Below, piece after piece: positions 33,700-48,599 of a DNA stretch of 64,000 nucleotides (the first letter of the stretch is position 1; each line of letters starts with the position of its first letter). The stretch spans positions 6,440,384 through 6,504,383 of the forward strand of contig VCCP01000003.1 in NCBI GenBank assembly GCA_005765155.1, given 5' to 3'. The stretch comes from Zelopaecilomyces penicillatus (lineage: Eukaryota > Ascomycota > Sordariomycetes > Hypocreales > Pseudodiploosporaceae). A program made the position numbers and the translations under genes. The notes beneath the pieces are model-generated. The model did not search any database, was not told the DNA's origin, and worked only from the letters and a program-made list of their open reading frames with translations.

Positions 33700-36600
33700 T
33701 TTAAGTTAGGATTGGTTCTTAAGAAGGGAAAGTAATGAATATACTTATTAATTTAGGCTTTAAAGGTAATATTATCTTAAAATCACTGGCCAAGAAATAC
33801 AGGGTTAAATATAGTCTAACTAAGGTTAAAATAATATTATTCTCTAGGCAGATCACTTAAATAATTAAGAAAGCAGAAGTTTAACTCTATATAGGAACCA
33901 CTTAGATATCTATTTACCTATATATAGCACTAAATAGAGTTATAATACCCTTTATCCTAGGGATACTATTTATTAGAACAGCTAAGCTATTATTTAATTA
34001 TTCTTAGAAGGGTAGAGACTTATATATACAATACTAAATAGGGTAAGTATAAGTAATTACTCCTGCTACAGGTACTATTTATTAAGAATAAAATAAACCT
34101 AACTCCTTAAAAAACTAAATATTAACTATATTACTAGAGATATAGTTAATAATAAGGAATTAATTAATCCAGAACAGCTCCTTAAAAATAATAAAGAAAT
34201 ACTAATAGAGCTCAACTCTAATAATAATAAGGTAATTATTAGGTATATATTAATAGAGTCTATAAAGTAGTATATTAAAGCTTTAGAAGCGGCTAAGGCT
34301 AAATTAGACTTTCTAAAGAAAAAGAAGAAATCTAAAAGAAGGGGAATATACTGATTATATAATCCCCCTAAGGTATATATCTATATCTTATATAAGAAGA
34401 AGGCTGATAAAGTCAACCTTATTAATAATATTTCTTTGGATAGGTTTATATTTAATAATAACCTATTTTAGAAAAAGAAGAAATAGGAGAAAGTGAAGGG
34501 AAGAATTAACCTAGATACACCCTTTACTAAATATATTACCCTAAAGTTCTCTAATATATCTAAGGGATCCTAACTCTATAGAGAATACTTTAAGAAAATC
34601 CTCTTTTAAACTAAGAATATATTAACTTAATAAGAGATTAATATTTTCCTAGAGGTTCTTTATAATAGAGAATAGGCTTTATCTTAGTAATTCAAAGAAA
34701 GTGGAATACTTAATCCACTGGTTATATCTCCTTAAGTTATTAAAGTGATTCTTTATTTAGTCTAGTAAGTGTGTTCTATCCCTGTTCTATAAGGATTGGA
34801 AGTAAAAGCTATAGAGTTATTAAAGATATGCTTTAAGAATTATATATTAAAAGAGTCTTATACCTTCTATAGAAATTAATATTTCTTTATTAAGAAAAAG
34901 GATAAGGGGCTTTATTTAATTAATACTGTTGTAAAATATAATACTATTACTCTTAGAGATATATTTATCCCTTCTAGTATTGATTCCTTTAATAAAGACT
35001 TCTTTATATATACTATACTCTTATTATTAGATTTCTTTTCTGGCTATAATTAAGTCCTATTAAATAAAAAGAATAGGGATCTTATTATATTTTCTTCTAT
35101 TATTAGTTTTTTAAGGATATATATACTCCTTTAAAGTGTTATAAATTCTATAGCCCAGTTTATAAGAATTATAACTTAGATATTATTTAATCTTATCTTA
35201 GATATCTATAAACCCTTCCTTAATAATATTACTATATATAGGCTATAATCCATTTATAATAATAAAGAGATTCTTCCTAAGGTATAGAAATATATACTTA
35301 AGTATTTATAGAACCTTAATAAAGTCCTTTTTAATATTAAGCTCTCTAAATATATAATATTAGGAGGGAAATCAAGATATTACTAAAATATAACTATTAT
35401 TATTAGATTCCTTTATAGGATATCTAGAAGGAAACCAGCCAAAAAGAAAATTATTAAGATCCTAGAATAGCTTATCTATTATAATATAATAGATATTAAG
35501 GCCTTTCTTGGATTTATTAGCTATTATCAAATTTGGATATATAACTTTACTATTATTACTCTTCTCCTTACCATCCTATTATAAAAGGAAGCCTTTTAGG
35601 AGTGGGGAGGATTATAATCAAAGGTAATAGCTAAGCTCAGGGATATAATAATAACTGCCTTTATTCTAATATTACTTAATCTCTTTAGGGAGAGCAGAGA
35701 AATTATATTTATAATAGATATTAGCCTTAAAGGATAAGAAGCAGTTTTAATATAAGTCCTGGATAAGTAATAATACCTGATTAGGTTTAAAAGCAGTTAT
35801 TAAAATAAGGCTAAATATAGCTATAATATAATAAAGCAAGAGTATAAGGCTATTCTCTTTATACTTTAAAGGCTTAAAGGATATATTTATAATATATAAT
35901 TTACCTTAAAGATAGATATATATATCCTTATACACTAGCTTAATAATACTGTTTATAATATATTAGATAGTCTTATTACCCACTGGATCAGCTATATTAT
36001 ATTATTCGATTTTATTATTAAATATATTCCTAGGAAAAATAATAGTATAGTAGATAGACTTTCTTAAAAAGGACCAGGGCTATTTAATTAAATAAATGCT
36101 AAAATCAAAAAGGATTTAGAGGATATAATCAATATATATCTTAAGTTAATACAATTAGATATACTAGAACCTAGATATTTTATAGAGTCTTAGTAGGTTG
36201 TTAGATTCCTATATTTATTAGAGAGACTATCTGATCTTAATAAAGCATAATTTAGGATACTATATTAAAAAGCTTAGAGGTTCTTTATTAAGGATAGGAA
36301 ACTTTAGCTGAGGCTAACCTATAAAAGAAACCATCCTATATTAGTTATTAATAACTTACCTATTTATAAGAAATTGATAGTAAGCTGCTATATAGCCTAA
36401 GGGTATAAAGGCAAAGCGGTTATCTTTAAAACTCTCTTCGATAGGTATTATTAGGGAAAGATATAGAATAATATTTCCTTAGCTATAGCCTATTACCTTA
36501 AGTATTAAAGGTTTACACTATAATAGGATAGAGAACCAGTGATTCCAATATCACCTAGATAGCTAATATTAAAAGTATACTTTGATTTATAATATATACT

Positions 36601-37120
36601 ATCTAATTATAGTATAAACTTCCTTATAGAAGCTTGTTATAACTTAATTGAATAAATAAAAGTTTAATTAATATAATAGATTAACTTAAGGGCTATAACT
36701 AGGTTTATTATAACCTTGATATAATAATATAGACTTATACTTTATATAGTTATTAATGGTGGATCTGAAATAAAAGGGCTTCTCTTTTAGATATTGTTTA
36801 ATCGAGGTATAAAACATGTTTAAACATCTGGGTATAATCCTGTAGTTAACTCTATAGTTAAAATTGGTTATTAGAGCCTTATATCTATAATAGTAAAGAT
36901 ATTAAAAGGGGACTCTAAATAGATAAGATACCTTAAAGCAGCTATTCTTATAGATAGAACTACAATTAAATCATCTTATAGCTTCTCTATCTTTTATCTT
37001 ATATATAAGTATAACCCTATCTTACCATTTAAAATCGAATTTCCAATATAAAGGCTTATTAATTAGGATACTATCATTAATACTAAGGACTTATTTAAAT
37101 CTTATATCTAAATACTAAAA
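33700..37120 (+). pseudogene. Gypsy-1 pol relic (protease, reverse transcriptase, RNase H, integrase)
   Basis: Read with stops as glutamine. Protease near 33730-34000: MNILINLGFKGNIILKSLA and FILGIPFIR, the DTG-type active site now NLG. Reverse transcriptase near 34850-35260: KKKDKGLYLINT, LLDFFSGYNQV and FLNNITI, where the catalytic DD has become NN. RNase H lies near 35690-35950. Integrase lies near 36330-37050: FDRYYQGKI, VINGGSEIKGL, SGYNPVVNSIVKIGYQSL. The order PR-RT-RH-INT is Ty3/gypsy. The aspartate-to-asparagine changes are G-to-A, the other-strand signature of RIP. Confidence 0.8.
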
Positions 37121-38408
37121 AGAAGATTAGAAGATATAATAAAGGCTAAAGAAAAGATAACCAACTTCAAAAAGAAGCTAGTAGTAAGAACAGATACTAC
37201 TAATAAATATATACTTTGGTCAGAATATAATCAACTGGTACTGAATAATCTGGTGCTTATATATAACATGTTTAAGAAGTAGGATAAATCCTATATAGCA
37301 AAGATAGTGATATACTAGTATAGCCTATATCGGATTACTTTATAAACAGATATCACTAAAGTATATATACTTTATATAATAGATAGGATTCTCCTGAATA
37401 AGACCTATTCTAGAAACCATCTAAAGAAGTTTATTAAAGATAAGTATAGCTAGTGGATATTTAATGCTGATATATAGCTCTTTAGATCTAAAGATAAATA
37501 AGAACTATATAGGGAAAAGAGAGGACTAGGATCACTAGATCCCCTTATACACTTTGACTTACCTATTGATTAAATGATACCCTAAGACTCTAACTCTAAT
37601 ATTAATCTTAAAGAAGACTTTTTAGACTTGCTATCAGCTACTAAACCTTGGTTTAAAGTCATAATCCCTGGCCTAACTTAACACTAGAAGAGTATATATC
37701 AACTATACTCACTTTAAATACATATATAACTTCTTATATACTTAAACCAAGGATTTCCTAGTTTGAATTCTATTTGAAAATCCTTAATAGGGAGGATCTT
37801 AGTAATGTTTCTTAAAAAGTATAATAAATTTTACTCTTTATATATAATATTCCATTACTAGTATATAAACCAACCATACTAAACCAACTATAATAAACAA
37901 TTAATACTCCTAAACCTTAATTATAATAATTAAACTATTCTTATATTAATAATTAAATAGTCCTTATTAATCTTGTTTCTTTATAACCTTTCCTTGATCT
38001 ATATTGGTCTGATTTTACTATACCCTTAAGCGCGGACCCACTCTTGGATCCACCCTGCACCTGCACTGATCAGAACCAAATAAAGCTTATGCTTGCATAC
38101 TTAAAACCTTTCCTTTTACTCTAGAAAACTTATTAAATTCCTACTAAAAAACAGGAGTTCTTATAAATTATTTTAGTATTATAATACCATCTCTCTTTAA
38201 CCTTCCTACTTATATAATTCCCCTCCTTATTCAATTATAGATATATTTTATAACACTATATTATAATAATTATACTCTTTTATTACTCTATTTTATTTTA
38301 TAAAAGATTAATTAATACCTTTAAAAGCTAATTTATTTATTAATATTAAACTATCTAGATTATATAATTAATACTATTATCCTAAAACTAATTTACCTTA
38401 TCCCCTTT

Positions 38409-38836
38409 TATTATAACTTAATAATATGATTATATAATAGGCTGATTATATAACCAGAGGGAGGTATATACTATAGAGGAAGGGGACCAGTTAGGATAGA
38501 TTAATAGGATCACTATAAGAATAGTAATGAGCCAGATAAGCCAGCAACTTGGATCACCCGGATCATTACTTATATAATAAATGATCCAAGTGATCCATAA
38601 TATATATATATACTCTTAATTTTCACTCTTTAGATATAGCTTAGATAGTTATTAATACACTTTTAACTTTATTATATTATTTATTATCACTTACTACACT
38701 GATACTTAACCCTTAATTATAATACTCTATATCTATCATTAATATAATAGACCTATTGCTTAGAACGCTTTAACTCATCTACCAATATAAACCCCTTTTA
38801 TTAGATTTATCCCTTAGGAATTCACTAAATATTATA
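38409..38836 (+). repeat. Gypsy-2 5' LTR
   Basis: 428 bases, starting tattataacttaataatatg and ending ttcactaaatattata; pairs with 45317-45744. Confidence 0.9.
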
Positions 38837-41800
38837 TATTGATAACTCTTATTCAATAAGTTATTATATAACCCTAAGTAATATTATAAACTACCTTATT
38901 AATTATTATAGGTATCACTTAATCAACTCTTGCCTTGCTTACTGCTAAGCTTTAGGCTCTATATAAAAAGAATATAGAACTTAAAGCTAAATTATAGAAC
39001 TAATAGAAGGACCTTAATAAAATTATTAAACCCTATAAACCAGAACCCTTTACCAAACACTTAGGATTACTTTAAATATTCCTAATATAACTCAAGGCTT
39101 ATTACTAGTTCTATTTATACCAGCTGTAAGAGAAATCCGCAAAAATCCTCTATACCGTAGGATATATAGAAGGAGCTGCTCTTAAATGGTTCGAACCCAT
39201 TATAAGAGACTATATAAACAAGAAGGAAAAAGACCAGGATAAGGAAACCAAAAAAATCTTCAAAAAATACTTTAACTTTGAAAAAGTAATCAAAGAAGTT
39301 TTAGACAAGTAAATAAAGAGAGAGCTATAATCAAAAAACTCAAGCTACTATATTAATATAGATCAGCTTTAGACTATACCTTAGAATTTAAATAAATTAC
39401 CTTATAAATTATCTAGAAAGATAATGCATTTATAGAATACTTTTATAATGGACTTAAAGAAGAAGTTAAGGATAAACTCTTTAGAGAAGATAGACCTAAA
39501 AACCTGGCTAAGTATATTGGAATAGCCATCAAGATTAATAACAGATAGTTTATATAATGCAAACAAAGAAAGAATAAAGGATCAGGATAGAGTGATTTTG
39601 GATAGAGAAATATACAATACTAGTCTAATCAAGGCAGATATAGGGAAGAACCCATTGCCTATATACACACCTAAAATCCTGGAAGAATAGAACTTAATAT
39701 AACCCAGAAACATAATATATCCAAAGTCTAATACTATAACTATAACAAGTATAGATATATATTATAATACTATAAATAACCCAAGAAAAACAAGAAACCT
39801 TGGAAACCAGTGCTGAATATATAATAAAGCATATATACCATAGCCATAAACAGACAAACCCTGGCTATAATAGGATAAAGAGGATAGGGATAAGGACAAC
39901 CCAGAAACTATGGACACCTTATACCTTAATAGTCACTAATATTACAAACCATGCTAACCCAATCCAATACTATATAATAGGACTAATAACTAAATATAGA
40001 TATAGATAAAGATAAGGAATTTAAAGAGATCCTTGATAGATAAGTAATCCCTGCTATGGATAATGAAAATATACTAATTAAGGAGACTATTAGTAAAAGT
40101 TTAGATTCTAGTTTATTAGAATCTGAGGATAATAAACCCCTTAGGATAATATAATATTATATAGTACCATATCCACCACCTAAGAGCACTGCCCATAAAT
40201 ACCTTAGGGAAGCAATAACCAAACTTATATAAGTATTAAGCTATATAAACAAAATTAATCTTTGACTTATAATTATAAAATATATTTATAAATAGATATT
40301 AGAAGAAGGCCTAGGTATTTCTATTCTAGGAGACCACCTTAAAAGAGCCTTTATATTGAAAACCAACTATAGTAAATATAAAGATAATCATGCATTTCTA
40401 GATCCTAATCATGTTTTCTATAGTGAAGTTAGCTAGATATTATATATCGATTTCTTTTGTTTTTAATACCAGAAAATAAAAATCCAGAATAAATTCTTCC
40501 TATATTATATAAGAGTATAAGGAATTAAGAATATCCTTATAGAAGACTAATTCATTAACTGATATAAGGCTAAGTATTTTATATCTTTTGGAATTAGTAT
40601 GTTTAAATCATACCCTAAGACCTTAGAAGAATATAAATAAGGAGCTAAAAACAAAGACTATAAATCCATTTATTATAAGGTCTATAAATAGGAAAAACTC
40701 AAGTTAGGACATAACGGACCATAACTCATTGATTATAGAAAAGAGGACTTATATAATTATATTAACCTTAAATATAATATATACTTACAATAGAAACTGA
40801 TATAATAGTATAAAAGACAACTACTAGAAGATAGCATTCTAGGCAGAACCCAATATAAAGCTATGATAGCGATCAACTATAATAAACCTTAATATAGATA
40901 ATATATAGAAGAAAACAAATATATATATAAGGAAATAAAGAATCTTTATAAACAAGAATTTAACTTCTAAACCTATAAAGGAAGTCAAGCCGATCGAACT
41001 CTATACTATATAATTACTTAAGGCTTAAATAGGATAAAGTATAATAGACCATATAAAGAATATAATCCTAGAAACTTAAAAAACGAGTAAAGTCATCTAT
41101 AAGAGGGTTATAATATAACCCTCTATAAAAGACCCTCTATACAATAAGCATCAATAGGCTCAAACTAATAATAGAAATATAGATTATAGGATATTATTTT
41201 TATATTCTAGTGGATAGCAAAGCAATAAGCAATTATATATTATTAAAAGCTGTGAATTGTATATAACTATTATAGTATAATAAGGAAGAACTATACCCCT
41301 TATATAACCTAGAAGGGAATACCTTTACCTATAATAGAGGATAGATTAATAAAGAGACTAATTATCTCTAATTTAAAATCCAAGAATATTAAGATAATAC
41401 TATATTCAATATAATAGATACTAGAGAATATAAATTTATATTAGGCTACCCTTAGTTATTTAATAATAACCTATAGATCAATTAGAAGATAGGCCAGATA
41501 TAATAAAGCAATACTATATTATCCCTAAAAGATTATAAGGATCCAATAATAATAATAGGCAAAGCAAAGAAAATACACTTTATAGCTACCAAGAAGGGCC
41601 TCTTACTAGGAAATCATACTAAAAAACAATACAATGATTAACAATAATAAACCCGATAGGTTATTATTACCCTTAGGATAATAATAAAGCAATTATAAGA
41701 ATACTCTAAAGATAAATCACCCTTAAATATAAAAAAATAACTTGTATCTATATTAGAAGAATACTATAAGTATATTAAACTGTTTTATAAAGAGCTTGAA

Positions 41801-44800
41801 ATAAAGCTCCCCTTATATAATCAATAGGATTATAAAATTCAAATTATAAATAGAAAGAAGCCTACTTTTACTAAGATCTATATATTAAATACTAAGGAAT
41901 TCAAAACACTATAAGAGTACCTTAATAAAATACTTAAAAAAGGATATATCTGATCATCTATATCTAAAGCAGGATACCTTATTATATTTATACTAAAAAA
42001 GAATAATAAACTATAATTGGTTATGGACTATTGATTATTGAATATGGTTATAATTAAGGATTGAATACCCCTATTATTAATCAATAAATTATATAATCGA
42101 TTGTATAGAATAAACTGGTTTATTACCCTAGACCTTAAGGGAGTATATAACTTGGTTTAAATAAAGAAAGGTGATAAATGGAAAACCGCTTTTAGAACCA
42201 AGTTTAAATTTTTTAAATATCTAGTAATACCTTTCAGCCTAATCAATGCCCTTATAATATTCCAATATATAATTAATAATATCCTTTAAGAATATTTAGA
42301 TATCTTTATAGTAGTCTATCTAAATAATATCTTAATCTTCTCTTAAATAGAAGAAGAATATAGAGAATATATTTATAAGGTATTATAACTACTCTAAGAT
42401 AATAATCTTCTTATTGAACCTGAAAAATATAAATTTTATAAATATATAGTCACCTTCCTAGGATATATCTTCTTACTAGGTGAAATTCGAATAAAACCAG
42501 TGAAAATCGCTATAGTATATAACTAGCTAATACTATAAAACATTATGAATATATAAGAATTTTTAGGCTTTATTAATTATTACCAGAAGTTCATCTATGA
42601 CTATAGCAAAATAGCTATGCTATTCATTGAATGCATTAAGAAAGATTATAAATTCCTATGGAAACCTAATATAGATACTGTATTTAAAGAACTCAAGAAG
42701 TGAATCTATAAAGAACCTATACTAGTGATGTATAATCCAGATAAACCTATAGAACTCAAGACCAATGCTTTGAACTATACTATTAAAGCATAGATTAGAT
42801 AATAAGATAATAAAGATAGGCTATAATCTATTGCCTTCTACTTTAAGAAACTTTATAAAGCAGAACTTAATTATCTAATCTATAACAAGGAATTCATAGT
42901 TATTATTAAAGCCTTTAATGAATTCTTATATTATTTATAAGGAAGTAATTATTAAATAAAGGTTTTTATTGATTATAAGAATATCTCTTACTTTACTATT
43001 ATATAGAAGTTAAATATATAATAAACCCACTATATAGAAACCCTTATGGATTATAACTATAAAATCATCTACTATAAAGGATCTAAAAATGATAGAGCAG
43101 ACACTCTAAGCCAAAGAAGTAATTATAATAATAGAAAGCCTTATTATAAAGGATAAATCTTTTAAATAACCAAATCAGATATATTATAAATAAAATTAAA
43201 TACTATATATTGAGTTATATTAGCTAATTCTATCTTAAAATAAGTTAAATAAGTATACTCCTTAGAAGATATAATAAGAGTATCTAAAGATATAAAATAA
43301 AAAGATAGATATTATAAGTATAATAGGAAACTCTAGATACCTAAAGAACTCTAGGAAACCATTATATAAGAATTATATAAATCCCCTATTTATAATCACT
43401 AAGGAATTATAAAGACCATTAAATAAGTATAAAGATACTATAAATTCAAAGGACTATAGCAAGTAGTCTAGAAGGTTATAAATAACTATATTACTTATGG
43501 ATAAACCAAGCTAATAAGATATAAACTATATAGAGAGTTATAATCGCTATTAATACCTATATAATCATAAGAATTAATATTATTTAACTTTATTATTAAA
43601 CTACCTCTATTAATAGAACCCCTTATAGGAGTAGTTTATAACTTAATATAAGTTATTATAGAAAGACTAATAAAGTTCTTATACTTTATACCCTACTTTA
43701 AAGTAAGCTTAATAAAGGATCTTGCTTATAGCTTTAATAGAGTGATAGTAAGCTTATATAGTTTATTAAAGGAAATCATCTCTAATAGAGGAATAACCTT
43801 TACCTCTAAGTTTTAGTAAGGATTAATAGGATATCTTAGGACTAGATATAGACTTAATACCACTTATTATCCATAAATAAACAAATAAATAAAACAAATT
43901 AATTAAATTATTAAAGGATACTTATACACTTATATTAATTATTATTAAGATAATTGGGTAAAATACCTATCTATTGTATAATTAGCCTATAATATATCTG
44001 TTTCTAAGTTAATATAACTTATACTAATGTATACTAATTATAGATTTATACCAGAAGTATTTTATCTACTATATTAAGAAGGACCCAAATCAAAAAAAGC
44101 TATACTTAATGCTATATAAAAACAATAATTGTATAAAGAACTTTATATATAACTCCAAATCATCTATAATAGAATAAAATATTATATAAATTAATAAAGA
44201 TTAAAGGGATTAATCTTTAAAAAGGGAGATATAATATACCTTTTGTATTATATATTAGGTAAAACTTCTTTAAATATTATTATAACACAACCAAGCAATA
44301 AATTAGATTTTAAGAAACTTAAACTATTTAAGATTAAGAAAGCCATTTCTAATACCAACTATAAACTTTCACTATTAAAGAATATATAATTATACCCTAT
44401 ATTTTATATCTCCTTACTAAGTAAAGCACTAGACAACTCAAAAGAACATATAGATATTATAGTATATATAATAGAAGAAGAATAGGAAATCAAAATAATT
44501 ATAAACTATAAGCTAAATAATAGTAAGAAAGAGTATTTAATTAAATAGAAAGGATTTAGACTTAAGAAGAACTTATAGGAGCCCCCTAATTATCTAAATC
44601 ATTATTAACCCTTAATATAACAATACTATTAGAAGGCAAGGAGCTATCCTGGAAAATCAAGTTTTAATCAATCATATCAAAACCCCCTAATAACTAGATC
44701 TTAATCATTATATCTAACTCTATCTGCTTAGCTATATCCAGATCATTTAATAATTATAAACCCTGCTTTATTATCTTATAATCCTATAATACCATGGATT

Positions 44801-45316
44801 AATACTAATAATATAAATGACTTAATCGCACTATTATAGTAAATACTACCTCCTATATTATCTGAAGTTGCCTCTCTATCTTCTTCTCTTCTCACTTAAT
44901 ATAATTCTTTTCTAATAGAATCTTTATAATTAGATAAATCAATTACCTTCTAAAAAATAAAATAAAATAGAAGAATATACCTAAGGATATAATTATCTCT
45001 AAACCATTATAAGAATAACCCTAATAAACATACTCTAAATAATAGAAAGTTGCTTTAATTATATAATATATTAAGTAATACTAGGAATAAAAGGAATAAG
45101 GTATAATAATATCACCAGTGCCCTTAATAAGAATTATAAAACTCTTATACTGATTAGTCTTCTAACTAGTATAATATTTTAAGATACCTTAAGGTATTAT
45201 ATTAAAAGTATAAAGGAAGAAGAAAAGAACCATACCTATAATTATAGCTAGAATTATATTTTATAAAGGAATAACCAACAGGCCTTAAGGACAAGACCAT
45301 TAGGAGAGAGATATTA

Positions 45317-45744
45317 TATTATAATCTAATAATATAGTTATATAATAGGCCAGTTATATAACCAGAGGGAGATATATACTATAGAGAAAGGGAACTAATT
45401 AGGATAGATTAATAAGATTATTATAAGAATAATAGTAAGCTAGGTAAGCTAATAACTTAGATTATCTAGATTATTACTTATATAATAAATAATCTAAGTA
45501 ATCTATAATATATATATATACCCTTAATTTTCATTCTTTAGATATAGCTTAGATAGTTATTAATATACTTTCAACTTTATTGTATTATTCATTACTGCTT
45601 ACTATATTAATACTTGATCCCTGGTTATGATACTCTATATCTATTATCAATATAATAGATCTATTGCTTAGAACACCCTAACTCATCTATTAATATAAAC
45701 CCCTTTTATTAGGTTTATCCCTTAAGAATTCACTAAACATTATA
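45317..45744 (+). repeat. Gypsy-2 3' LTR
   Basis: 428 bases, starting tattataatctaataatat and ending ttcactaaacattata; followed by the CCTTT target duplicate. Confidence 0.9.
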
Positions 45745-48599
45745 CCTTTAAACCAAACCTATATCCTAATAATTAAAGAATTATTTAATTCTATTTATAT
45801 CTATTAAATCCTATTAGGGTTTTCCTTTATTATCTTATCTATATCCTGTTTTATTATATACCTAATCCTTGAAATCGATAGCTAATATTTCTATAGGTAA
45901 GGAGTAGTAGATATATTTAAGAAATCTAGAATAACTGGTCCCTTTAAGTCTTTGGTCTAATCCTTCCCTAAGAAAGTTATTTACTTTCTCTTATCCTCTA
46001 GCTTAAATTAATAGCTATAAAGTCCTCTTTATCTATAATCTATATATCCATCCTATTTATAATTCAAATAATACTTATTATACTTACCTAGGATTAAAAT
46101 ATATAGATAATATAATTATATAATATATTCCCTAGTAGCTATAATAATAACCAAGAAGGATTATATATAATAGGAATATAGAATCGGATTAATAACCTTA
46201 TAATAACTAATAAACAAAGAGTAGATCCTCTCTTTCTATTTTATTAAGGTATTAAAGAAATACCTATAAATATATCCTATTTTAGCTGGTATAAATATAG
46301 GGCGAGGTGCTTGGGTTTTTATAATAGACTCTAATATAGGATGTTCTTGAGTATTATAAAGATTGCCTTCTTAAAAGTATTATTTAGGACTTTAGCCCTT
46401 GGCTAGCTATATAAGAGTGCTAGGTATGTCTTTTGCAAACTTAATAATAAAGGATATCTTATAATAGAGAGGGTAATTTATCCGGTCTATATTCACCCTC
46501 TTTAGAATCTATACTTTAAAGGTTATCTAAATCTAAAAACAAGAAAAAGGATTAATATTAGTTTATAAAGATTAAATAATACTAAACCAAGAAGGCCTTA
46601 TAACTTACTATTACTTTTATTATAAAGGATAGTTTAATACTATTAAAGAACTTAATATAACTATTCTATAATAAGGCGATCTTATAAGTAATTATATTAT
46701 ATAGAATAATTATATTTATAATAGAACTAATATTAAAGAGCTAAGAATGAATATTACCCTGACCAGTTTCTATAATTAAATAATACTTATAATAATAACC
46801 TAAAGAGAATAAAAGGCAGATTAATAATCCTAAAGTTAAGAGGGCTGAGTTATAAGGTGAAAGAGGAAAAGTTATAAGAGCTAGGAGGCAGCCTCTTTAA
46901 AAAGTATATAAACGAAAACATATATTACTCACCAACTATAAATTACTATTAAATATAATAAAAAGCTATACTTTAAAGGAAAAGCTATCTATAATAAAAG
47001 GCATCTTTAATTAAGTGATTATATACTACTATAAAGGGTTGCTAATTCGAACCCTTATATATTTATAAAGCTCTCTCTTATAAAGAGGTACCTTATATAT
47101 ATCATCCCCTTCCACCTCTATCACCTCCCCTAATACCTATATTATCTTATTTTATTCCTTTAATCTCTACTATTATTTAATTATATCTCTATCTGATTTC
47201 TTACTAATATATAATATTAAAATAATAAAGAACTTCTAGAATGCTTATACCCTTCCTTTAAGCAAGCATTAAAAATATAAGCCTTACTATTATTATAGGA
47301 GTAGTATAGCTTGAAAAAGGTATAGGTTTATTTTATAATTATACTAATAAATATACTATGTTTATAATAAATCTAGAGTTTTTTAAGTAACTCTACTTTA
47401 TAATCCTTTAATAAGACTGGCCTAATCCACTATTAACCCTCCCTTAGAATTTTAATATAGATGCCCTAGATTTAGTGATGCATAGCCTTATCTCTGCTAT
47501 ATAGTTATTCCCTTAAGGCCTATAAGGATAGAACTGGAGTGATTATCTGATCGAGCTTTATTAATTATTATATATATTAAAGAATAAAGATTAAGCTATT
47601 AATTTTATATTATGCCTTCTGCTCTAAATCATACTTTATAGTATCTTTAATAATATATTTATAGCCCCTGGAGTGATATGTATTTTTGAATTAAAGAAAT
47701 GCTTCTATATATATATAGATCTCTTTAATGTTTTATATAAGTTTGGACCCTATAATTAACTGGTATTTAATGCTTATAATTACCTTGATAGGTTGGCTGC
47801 CTTTTATAAGAATGTATTTGATAAGTGATTTTTTATTAGGTTTGTTAATTATAAGAATATATACTAGTGTTCCTTTATTTAGGATTAATTTAAAGGCTAG
47901 CTTTATATCTTTGATTTATAAGCGGATAAATGAATATATTGTATTAAAGAGTTTATATATCTATAAAGGCAAATACTTTATAAGCTTGATCTTCTTTATA
48001 ACTTTGTATTTATTACTGTCCTATATATAATATAAGTATAAGGTTAAAAGTATAGCTATCTATCTTTCTTCTAGGTCTATATCACTATCAGAGGACTAAT
48101 TAGGTTTCGCCCTTATTTTAATTAGATTAGGGAAGATTTAAGTAAGATTAAATAGTCTTATAATGATATATTTCACCTACTCTTTAATAGTCCCTTTTAT
48201 TTACTACTAAAAGATTAATACCTATTTAATGGTTTAAACCAGCCTATATCTAGCTATATACTTAAAATAAGGAGTGCTATACTATATCTTATTATTAATA
48301 AGTTAGGTATAGCTAAGTGCTTATAGAGCTTTTATTATACTATCCTATAGGATCTTAATAATTAAATAGTCTATAATTAAGATATAGATAAAGCGCTCTA
48401 TTTTATTTATCTAGGAGGTACTATACTATTCTTAATCAATAGATATACTTTACCTATATTATATAAAAACTCTAGAGTCTTCTATATATTTATAAGAGAT
48501 AGCCTGCTTATACTATTTATATAGACTATTATAAGGCAGTCCGTTCACCCTGTTAGAATATAAAAGCCTATACTCTCTAAAACTATTATTAACTAATAA

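Larger units (their letters stand above)
38409..45744 (+). mobile_element. Gypsy-2: chromodomain gypsy retrotransposon nested in Gypsy-1
   Basis: Two LTRs of exactly 428 bp (38409-38836 and 45317-45744) and a perfect 5-bp target duplication CCTTT (38404-38408 and 45745-45749). The interior gives, in order: gag (FTKHLGLLQIFLIQLKAYY, GAALKWFEPIIRDYI near 39050-39300), a zinc-knuckle relic near 39730-39790 with cysteines changed to tyrosine, reverse transcriptase (LVMDYQLLNMV, ITLDLKGVYNLV, KTAFRTKF, and catalytic YLNN at 42317-42328 from YLDD), RNase H, integrase (NRGITFTSKF, NTTYYPQINKQIKQIN near 43790-43900) and a C-terminal chromodomain (YLIKQKGFRLKKNL..PPNYL near 44540-44600). Integrase-linked chromodomains define chromoviruses, which favour heterochromatin. 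All frames are broken by RIP-type stops. Confidence 0.92.

Noticed and set aside
47728..48030. 100-codon hydrophobic frame in Gypsy-1
   Set aside because: Ile/Leu/Tyr-rich composition is what AT-rich DNA gives by chance; the region matches the inverted copy only as DNA and that copy is not open.
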